The notes under the pieces were generated by a model, which had not been told where the DNA came from, did not search any database, and saw only the letters and a program-made list of their open reading frames with translations. A stretch of 19,348 bases of DNA, from NCBI GenBank assembly GCA_964615795.1, contig CAZTQR010000061.1:1-19348 (forward strand). The letters run 5' to 3'. The translations under genes were made by a program, and so were the position numbers. Numbering within the stretch: the stretch's first letter is position 1; each line of letters begins with the position of its first letter. The DNA is from JADJAH01 sp964615795. Its GTDB lineage: Bacteria; Bacteroidota; Ignavibacteria; Tepidaquicellales; Tepidaquicellaceae. This document shows positions 14,516-19,348 of this stretch, piece by piece.

Positions 14516-17113
14516 ATGAAGGAAATCATAGCGCTTCTTACTATTGCAGCATTCACCTCGAATGCAATCTCTCAAGACAATAGTCCGAGATGGACAATTG
14601 ATCCCCGAACATCTCCAATAATTGACATTTCAGGAAGTTACTCAGCGCTTCCAAGTACAGTGCAAACTGAAGATCCGTCTGCCCCGCCAAGGAAGATCGT
14701 TGTGAATTCTGAGACTTACTCCGTAGGACCAAACTTCCGAATACACCCAAGATCAGACGGAACTCAGAGCGAAACGCCTCTTACAAGGCATCCCACAAAT
14801 GCATTTCTGTTTTATGGCTCTGCCAATACATTCCAGGGAGGAGGACTCAGCACGGGAACATACCTTTCTTCAAACTCCGGCTTCACATGGAAAGGGAATG
14901 ACACTCTGATCAGAACGGGAAACATTCCAATCTTTAACGGAGGTGATCCTGCACCGGCAATAAACGCAAGGGGAAACTACATGATCTCATATCTGACTTC
15001 CGCATTAAGGATGGGTGTAAGCTATTCAACTAACCAGGGAGCTTCGTTTTCAAACACAATAATTCTTCCGGGTTCATCCAGCAGCACGGACAAGAATATG
15101 TCTGCAACCGATGAAGATCCGGCAAGTCCATATTTTGGAAGAATGTACACTGTTTATACTGAATTCGCCGGAGCAAATCTTTACAAGATCATGAGCTCAT
15201 ATTCTACAAACGGCGGATTAACGTGGAGCACAGTTACTTCTGTAAGCCCTGCGCCGTCACCAGGCTACTTCAATCTGGGATGTGACATAAAGGTAGGACC
15301 GGGAGGTGTTGTTTATGTTGTCTGGGCACACAGTATTCTCAACGGGCAAAACTCTACTGAGGATTGGATGGGATTTGCAAAGTCAAATAACGGAGGTGCA
15401 TCTTATTCATACACAACAAATTTTGCAGTTGATATGAACGGGATCAGAACCGGTTCATTGTTCAACGGAATCAGATGCAATGGTTTTCCGAGGATCGATG
15501 TGGACATGACAAATTGCTCAACAAGAGGAAATATATATGTGGCCACGGGTGAGAAGTATTTCTTGCCGGCAGACGGAGTTGCGGACATCGTGTTGAACAC
15601 TTCCACGGATCAGGGATTGACATGGTCAAGAACAAAAGTCAATCAGAATTTTGATCCGAACAGTTATGAATATCTTCCTGCAATCAGGGTTGATGAAACA
15701 GGTGATGTGAACGTGTGTTACTACAGCACCCGCAACAGTGCCTCAAACACTGAAGCAGAAGTTTATTTGTCAAGATCAACTGACGCCGGAGTTTCATTCT
15801 CAGATTTGCTGGTGTCTGATCACAATTTTACGCCGTCACCAATCGGCGGACTCGCAGCAGGTTATCAGGGTGATTATATAGGGATCACATCAGGTAATGG
15901 AAAAGTTTGGCCATTCTGGTGTGAAAATGGTTACACAGGTAGATATCAGGCATGGACTTCATATGTTAATATAACTGGCAAGACAAAATGCTTGAAGAAC
16001 GTGAACGGACCATTCTTTGTATTGTACGCAGACTTCTATAGATATTGGCCGCCGAGGTGGTTGTTTGTATTGAGCAGTGATTTTTATGCTCCGGAGCAGG
16101 GAGTTGCAGACACTGTGTTTTACTGGAGCCAGAGTCCGGTAAGCGCATACGGCATTGACTCCGGCTCAGGTAAATTCAACTCATATATTGCGCCTGTGGG
16201 AGAATCTCAGCCAATGGAATCATTTGAGTTCATACCAACAGAATTTAACGGACATCTGATATTTGATTATGCATATGCCCCGAATTCAAACTCATTGCTG
16301 GGTCCTGACTCGTTGACAGCTTTATATTCAACAGACGGCGGATTAGTGTATTATACAATGGAAGCTTTGTATGGACATTCTAAAGGAGGAACGCTTAATA
16401 CTGCGCCGCCTATATCTACTGACTTCACGCCGAACGCAACACAATGGAAGAAGAAGATATATCCGCTTCCTCCGGGCACAAACAAGATCAAACTCAGGCC
16501 ATACAGCGGAAACGGAAACAGCATCTATGTAGACAATATACAGGTCAGGGAATTGGACCCGCCCGTATTCGGAACTCTCACTCTCATTCCGGAAGGTTAC
16601 TACAACATCGGAGGATTTCTGAATAATACGGATACAGTCAGAGTTTATCTTCAAATGGCTGCCAATCCTCTGGTGACTGTTGACTCGAGCATTTCGGTGA
16701 TTGATCAGTTTACATTCACAGCTCCGATCTTCTTTCCAAATGCCCTTGACGGAAACTATTATCTGAAGATTGTTCACAGAAACAGTATAGAGACATGGAG
16801 CAAGGCCGGCGGTGAAACCTATACAAGAGGCCTTCCGTTCAATTACAATATTGCCACAGACAGCACAAATGCTTATGGAGGTAATGTTCAGCGGCTTTCA
16901 TATTTCCCGGACAGATTTGGCTTGTTTGCAGGTGATGTAAATCGTGACGGAACAATTGACGCATCGGATACTCAACTGATTGACAATGATGCTTATTTAT
17001 TTCTTGCAGGATATTTGCAGACAGACCTGACAGGTGATAACTTCGTTGACGGAGCAGACGCGCTTCTTGCGGGAAACAATGCTGTAAATTATGTGAGTGT
17101 TATGAGTCCATAG
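14516..17113 (+). CDS. secreted sialidase-like BNR-repeat protein with HRNSIETWS-dockerin-like cassette
   Basis: An 865-residue exported protein. The short signal peptide is likely cleaved after SNAIS, leaving Gln20. Residues about 85-490 are a sialidase-superfamily propeller with ASP-box turns SSNSGFTW, STNQGASF, STNGGLTW, SNNGGASY, STDQGLTW and STDAGVSF. The Arg triad, Tyr and Glu of true sialidases cannot be assigned, so neuraminidase activity is not claimed. Residues about 500-682 form a second beta-rich domain with LYSTDGG...LPPGTNKIKLRPYSGNGNSIYVDNIQV, which resembles a jelly-roll or carbohydrate-binding type domain. Residues 684-865 are the shared cassette: HRNSIETWS at 754-762, loops at 807-818 (DVNRDGTIDASD) and 837-848 (DLTGDNFVDGAD), final VMSP. 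A weak purine-rich AGGTAGGA precedes the ATG. It stands alone, between two repeat-filled intergenic regions. Confidence 0.88.
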   Translation: MKEIIALLTIAAFTSNAISQDNSPRWTIDPRTSPIIDISGSYSALPSTVQTEDPSAPPRKIVVNSETYSVGPNFRIHPRSDGTQSETPLTRHPTNAFLFYGSANTFQGGGLSTGTYLSSNSGFTWKGNDTLIRTGNIPIFNGGDPAPAINARGNYMISYLTSALRMGVSYSTNQGASFSNTIILPGSSSSTDKNMSATDEDPASPYFGRMYTVYTEFAGANLYKIMSSYSTNGGLTWSTVTSVSPAPSPGYFNLGCDIKVGPGGVVYVVWAHSILNGQNSTEDWMGFAKSNNGGASYSYTTNFAVDMNGIRTGSLFNGIRCNGFPRIDVDMTNCSTRGNIYVATGEKYFLPADGVADIVLNTSTDQGLTWSRTKVNQNFDPNSYEYLPAIRVDETGDVNVCYYSTRNSASNTEAEVYLSRSTDAGVSFSDLLVSDHNFTPSPIGGLAAGYQGDYIGITSGNGKVWPFWCENGYTGRYQAWTSYVNITGKTKCLKNVNGPFFVLYADFYRYWPPRWLFVLSSDFYAPEQGVADTVFYWSQSPVSAYGIDSGSGKFNSYIAPVGESQPMESFEFIPTEFNGHLIFDYAYAPNSNSLLGPDSLTALYSTDGGLVYYTMEALYGHSKGGTLNTAPPISTDFTPNATQWKKKIYPLPPGTNKIKLRPYSGNGNSIYVDNIQVRELDPPVFGTLTLIPEGYYNIGGFLNNTDTVRVYLQMAANPLVTVDSSISVIDQFTFTAPIFFPNALDGNYYLKIVHRNSIETWSKAGGETYTRGLPFNYNIATDSTNAYGGNVQRLSYFPDRFGLFAGDVNRDGTIDASDTQLIDNDAYLFLAGYLQTDLTGDNFVDGADALLAGNNAVNYVSVMSP

Positions 17114-17182
17114 TACTATGGCTCAGCTAAGAAGTTAGTTTGGGTTTCATTTGGACTGCACTTGGTCGGCAATGTTGCAGTT

Positions 17183-17297
17183 AGCAGATGAAGCGGTTAT
17201 GCGGAAATTCAGCATAGGTACTCAACTTCGGCAACAGCAGGTAGATTTACATATGGTTACCTCGAGGAGCCTGCCCCTTTGGGGCACGGAATGACAA
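17183..17297. repeat. repeat element copy 1, with hairpins
   Basis: Bases 17183-17256 align with 17836-17910 (roughly three quarters identical by eye). Both contain a paired segment: here TGCGGAA/TTCGGCA with one mismatch. After the shared TTACATATGG comes a TGCCCC-TTT-GGGGCA hairpin (17272-17286) and GGAATGACAAG, which looks like a degenerate right end of the GATGACAA family. Confidence 0.65.
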
Positions 17298-17388
17298 GTG
17301 AAGTATTATGATAAAACACACTTTATTAACCAAACCGAATTTTGTCATCCTGAGCAAGCGAAGCGCCGCGCCTGCCTGCCCGCAATGA

Positions 17389-17823
17389 GTGTTCATGTTT
17401 CATCGCTTCAGGCGGGCCTGCCCGCAAAGAGTGTTCATGTTTCATCGCTGCAGGCGGGCCTGCCCGGAGAGCGTAAGAGTGCCATGAAGCTGCAGGCGGG
17501 CCTGCCCGCATAGAGTGTTCATGTTTCATCGCTGCAGGCGGGCCTGCCCGGAGAGCGTAAGAGTGCCATGAAGCTTCAGGCGGGCCTGCCCGCAAAGAGT
17601 GTTCATGTTTCATCGCTGCAGGCGGGCCTGCCCGGAGAGCGTAAGAGTGCCATGAAGCTNNNNNNNNNNNNNNNNNNNNNNNNNNNNNNNNNNNNNNNNN
17701 NNNNNNNNNNNNNNNNNNNNNNNNNNNNNNNNNNNNNNNNNNNNNNNNNNNNNNNNNNNGTGCCATGAAGCTGCAGGCGGGCCTGCCCGCATAGAGTGTT
17801 CATGTTTCATCGCTTCAGGCGGG
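17389..17823. repeat. 84-bp tandem array with GCGGGC-CT-GCCCGC palindromes
   Basis: GTGTTCATG occurs at 17389, 17431, 17515 and 17599, and again at 17796 after the gap. The main step is 84 bp; the first step is 42 bp. Each 84-bp unit has two related parts, GTGTTCATGTTTCATCGC... (48 bp) and GTGCCATGAAGC... (36 bp). Each part contains CAGGCGGGCCTGCCCG with the GCGGGC-CT-GCCC(GC) dyad. Variation is limited to small changes (CTTCAGG or CTGCAGG; CGCAAAGAG or CGCATAGAG). Open frames through the array on both strands are artefacts. There are no unique spacers. Confidence 0.9.
17660..17759. other. assembly gap (100 N) inside the 84-bp array
   Basis: Exactly 100 N. The sequence before the gap ends GTGCCATGAAGCT and the sequence after it starts with the same 13 bases. 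The two sides therefore overlap in repeat phase, and the true array may be shorter or longer by whole 84-bp units. Confidence 0.95.
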
Positions 17824-17835
17824 AAGTATCAACTG

Positions 17836-17978
17836 AGCAGATGAAGTGGCAATGTCGAAATTCAGCATAGCGTTTTCAACTTCGACAATAGTGGGTAGGT
17901 TTACATATGGATCCTTCGCTTCCCGCCTGCAGCCGTGAACCTTGCACGCACTCTGCGGGCAGGCGCTCAGGATGACAA
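17836..17978. repeat. repeat element copy 2, with perfect internal hairpin and GATGACAA end
   Basis: This is the second copy of the 17183-type element. TGTCGAA and TTCGACA pair perfectly here. Relative to copy 1 the third pair changes from C-G to T-A, so pairing is kept. It continues with GGATCCTTCGCTTCCCGCCTGC and ends CTCAGGATGACAA. Confidence 0.65.
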
Positions 17979-18022
17979 ACAAGGAAGTTGAGATTAATGC
18001 ATAGATTCAACCCGACCGAATC

Positions 18023-18208
18023 TTGTCATCCTGAGCAAGCGAAGGATCCCTTTACAGACGAATGCATAATTAGAACATTGAATTCAATGAAATCAAAGTG
18101 CAGACATTACAATGGATCCTTCCAGTTTGCAGCGCTATAACAGTCGCACTCTCTGCGGGCAGGCACTGCGTTCGTCCGCTCCGCGTCCTCACTTGTTCAG
18201 GATGACAA
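18023..18208. repeat. MITE-like repeat with inverted ends, copy A
   Basis: The left end TTGTCATCCTGAGCAAGCGAAG at 18023 and the right end CACTTGTTCAGGATGACAA, finishing at 18208, are imperfect inverse copies. Inside, GAAGGATCC (18041) and GGATCCTTC (ending about 18122) bound an 83-bp core also found at 14194 and 18316. A further arm contains CTCTGCGGGCAGGC. No coding sequence was seen. Confidence 0.72.
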
Positions 18209-18296
18209 ATAGGGGATCTTACGTGTGATGGCCTGACTTCAAAATGCTGTTCGCTATGTCCCCAGCCTTTGTCATATTGAGCAAGCCCGCCGTCCT

Positions 18297-18436
18297 TTGT
18301 CATCCTGAGCGAAGCGAAGGATCCATTTACAGACGAATGCATAATAAGAACATTGGATTCAAAGTCATCAGTGTGAAATCGTTAGTAATGGATTCTTCAC
18401 TTCACGTTGCTTCGCAACGCTCGTTCAGAATGACAA
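18297..18436. repeat. MITE-like repeat with inverted ends, copy B
   Basis: The left end TTGTCATCCTGAGCGAAGCG begins at 18297 and the right end CTCGTTCAGAATGACAA finishes at 18436. GAAGGATCCATT and AATGGATTCTTC flank the 83-bp core. The right arm has an extra CGTTGC-TTC-GCAACG hairpin. A partial left end (TTGTCATATTGAGCAAGCCCG) sits just before it at about 18269. In translation this family gives the well-known spurious CHPERSEGS peptide. Confidence 0.72.
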
Positions 18437-18616
18437 AATTGGAAGGGATGAATAAACATCAATAGGAATCACAAGATCAGTTCGAAACTATCCCGCAGAT
18501 CCCCGAATCCTGAAAATCCTGATTGAGACAATTTAGCCAGTCTGAAACACAATACAATGGAATCCTTCATTTCTAATTTTTAATTTTCAATTTCTAATTC
18601 TCCGGAGCATCGCCAC
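18437..18616. other. intergenic region with AT-rich low-complexity stretch
   Basis: Bases 18568-18600 are a run of TTTCTAATTT/TTAATTTTCAA-like words. They are preceded by AATGGAATCCTTCATTTC, which looks like a remnant of the right side of the repeat core. GGAG at 18604-18607 lies nine bases before the following ATG and may serve as its ribosome-binding site. Confidence 0.5.
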
Positions 18617-19183
18617 ATGAACATAACAACACGCAAATTACTCGGACTCGTTGCGGTGATTGCCCCGGCGTTACACTCGTTTACCGATGTTCTGGAATGG
18701 CTGCAAGGCGGGTTTTCTCCGCTGCAATTGTGGCTGAACTATCTTGCATTTTTGCCCATACCGGTAATCATGGTAGGACTGTATGCTGCAAGTTCAGACA
18801 AGCAATCCATCACATCACTGACCGGCGCAGTGCTATATGGATTTGCATTCGTTTACTTTAGTCACACTGTACTTATAGCAAATGAAAACGGAATACCGGA
18901 TTACGAAACGCTGTGGACCCGGCTCGGTTCATTCTACACTTTTAACGGAGCGCTTATGATAGCTGGCGGTGCAATGTTCGGAATCCCGTTATTGCGCATG
19001 AAGTATTATCCGCAGTGGACAGTTGTATTGTTCCTCACGGGCATCGGACTCAATCTTGTATTAACATTCTTACCCGTACCGGACATCATGCAAACGATCG
19101 GTTCGTTGTTCAGGAATGCCGGGATAGCAGGTATGGGTATTTATCTGCTTGGCAATAACAAAACTGTTTCTGAGATGAAATGA
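18617..19183 (+). CDS. hypothetical inner-membrane protein with about six transmembrane helices
   Basis: A 188-residue, strongly hydrophobic protein. Likely helices lie at about 8-28, 36-57, 67-88, 107-126, 134-153 and 160-178, with short polar loops. The N-terminus (MNITTRKLLG) has the positive charges expected for an inside start. No catalytic or transport motif was recognised; small uncharacterised DUF4386-like membrane proteins have a similar layout, but I cannot assign a family. The start is supported by GGAG at 18604-18607. It follows 1.5 kb of repeats and is followed by 165 bp without a visible gene. The reading frame is convincing; the function is unknown. Confidence 0.75.
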   Translation: MNITTRKLLGLVAVIAPALHSFTDVLEWLQGGFSPLQLWLNYLAFLPIPVIMVGLYAASSDKQSITSLTGAVLYGFAFVYFSHTVLIANENGIPDYETLWTRLGSFYTFNGALMIAGGAMFGIPLLRMKYYPQWTVVLFLTGIGLNLVLTFLPVPDIMQTIGSLFRNAGIAGMGIYLLGNNKTVSEMK

Positions 19184-19348
19184 AAAAGTCCGACATTAAT
19201 ACAGCATCAAATCAATGACGTCCAAATCGTTTTCGAAATTAGGAAATTGTTGCACTTGCATTCCGGATATCTAAAATATTCCGGATGTATTAAGAACAAC
19301 CCGCCCGCCTGTCAAGTAGCAGTTCACTTGAAGCGAAAACGGCGGACA
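19184..19348. other. intergenic end of window
   Basis: There is no gene. ATTCCGGAT occurs twice as a direct repeat (19260-19268 and 19278-19286). TCAAGT...ACTTGA (19312-19331) can form a 6-bp hairpin with an 8-base loop. Neither can be given a role. Confidence 0.4.

Larger units (their letters stand above)
17342..17978. repeat. large composite repeat bounded by TTGTCATCCTGAG / CTCAGGATGACAA inverted ends
   Basis: The left end TTGTCATCCTGAGCAAGCGAAG begins at 17342. The exact inverse CTCAGGATGACAA ends at 17978. The interior holds the 84-bp tandem array, the second assembly gap, and copy 2 of the 17183-type element at 17836-17910. No transposase is present, so this is a non-autonomous or simply expanded repeat. 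Confidence 0.65.

Noticed and set aside
16343..16777. 144-codon minus-strand frame inside the sialidase-like gene
   Set aside because: It is fully nested opposite a well-supported gene with clear domain content; it is an antisense shadow.
14516..17113. Catalytic neuraminidase (sialidase) function
   Set aside because: ASP-box turns only indicate the propeller fold; the catalytic Arg triad, Tyr and Glu could not be assigned.
669..17113. Cellulosome-type dockerin/cohesin complex
   Set aside because: The calcium loops resemble dockerins, but no cohesin or scaffoldin gene is visible and the proteins are not obvious polysaccharide hydrolases.
17298..17810. Open frames rich in LQAGLPA or LRAGPPA on both strands
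   Set aside because: They are translations of the 84-bp palindromic tandem repeat, interrupted by Ns, with no RBS or export signal.
17342..18436. Insertion sequence with transposase
   Set aside because: Inverted ends are present, but no transposase-like frame exists in the region and no target duplication was found.
18244..18465. 73-codon frame containing CHPERSEGS
   Set aside because: This peptide is the usual spurious translation of the TTGTCATCCTGAG repeat family.

Overview
The window looks like a chromosomal stretch from the Bacteroidota/Ignavibacteriota side of the FCB group, most likely an Ignavibacteria-type bacterium. Three things point there. One large secreted protein ends in a canonical type IX secretion (T9SS) C-terminal domain of the NYPNPFNP variety, preceded by an LPVELLSF...W.T..E.. 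module. Most signal peptides place Gln directly after the predicted cleavage site, as Bacteroidota do. Most genes lack a clear Shine-Dalgarno sequence. No rRNA, tRNA, transposase or CRISPR was seen.

Layout. 1-668: a 71-bp tandem repeat array with a 100-N gap. 669-3440 (-): secreted ASP-box/BNR propeller protein. 3441-3830: intergenic DNA ending in a hairpin that covers a strong SD. 3831-4556 (+): unrecognised soluble protein. 4639-4687: CRP/FNR-like dyad and putative promoter. 4714-5769 (+): CxCH-containing choice-of-anchor-V/reeler-like protein, followed by a strong terminator. 6236-8131 (+): SBBP propeller protein. 8132-8668: repeat remnants. 8669-9964 (+): O/P-type porin. 10062-10334 (+): small membrane protein resembling the C-terminus of a CPBP protease. 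10547-13963 (+): ASP-box propeller protein with a T9SS tail. 13964-14515: palindromic repeats. 14516-17113 (+): sialidase-like BNR protein. 17114-18616: nested repeats, including an 84-bp tandem array with a second 100-N gap. 18617-19183 (+): six-helix membrane protein.

The unifying theme is the cell envelope. Six of the nine genes encode exported proteins, apparently each transcribed alone. Four of them (669-3440, 4714-5769, 6236-8131, 14516-17113) have unrelated N-terminal parts but end in the same roughly 175-residue cassette. The cassette is a beta-rich segment with an invariant HRNSIETWS motif, then two dockerin-like calcium loops exactly 30 residues apart, then a short tail ending in RP or SP at the stop codon. 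None of the four carries the NYPNPFNP tail, which is present in the fifth propeller protein. This cassette is the best candidate here for an under-described C-terminal surface module (sorting, anchoring or stabilising).

The intergenic DNA is rich in palindromic repeats of the TTGTCATCCTGAG / GGATCC / GCGGGCCTGCCCGC kind. Both assembly gaps fall inside tandem arrays, so true copy numbers are unknown.
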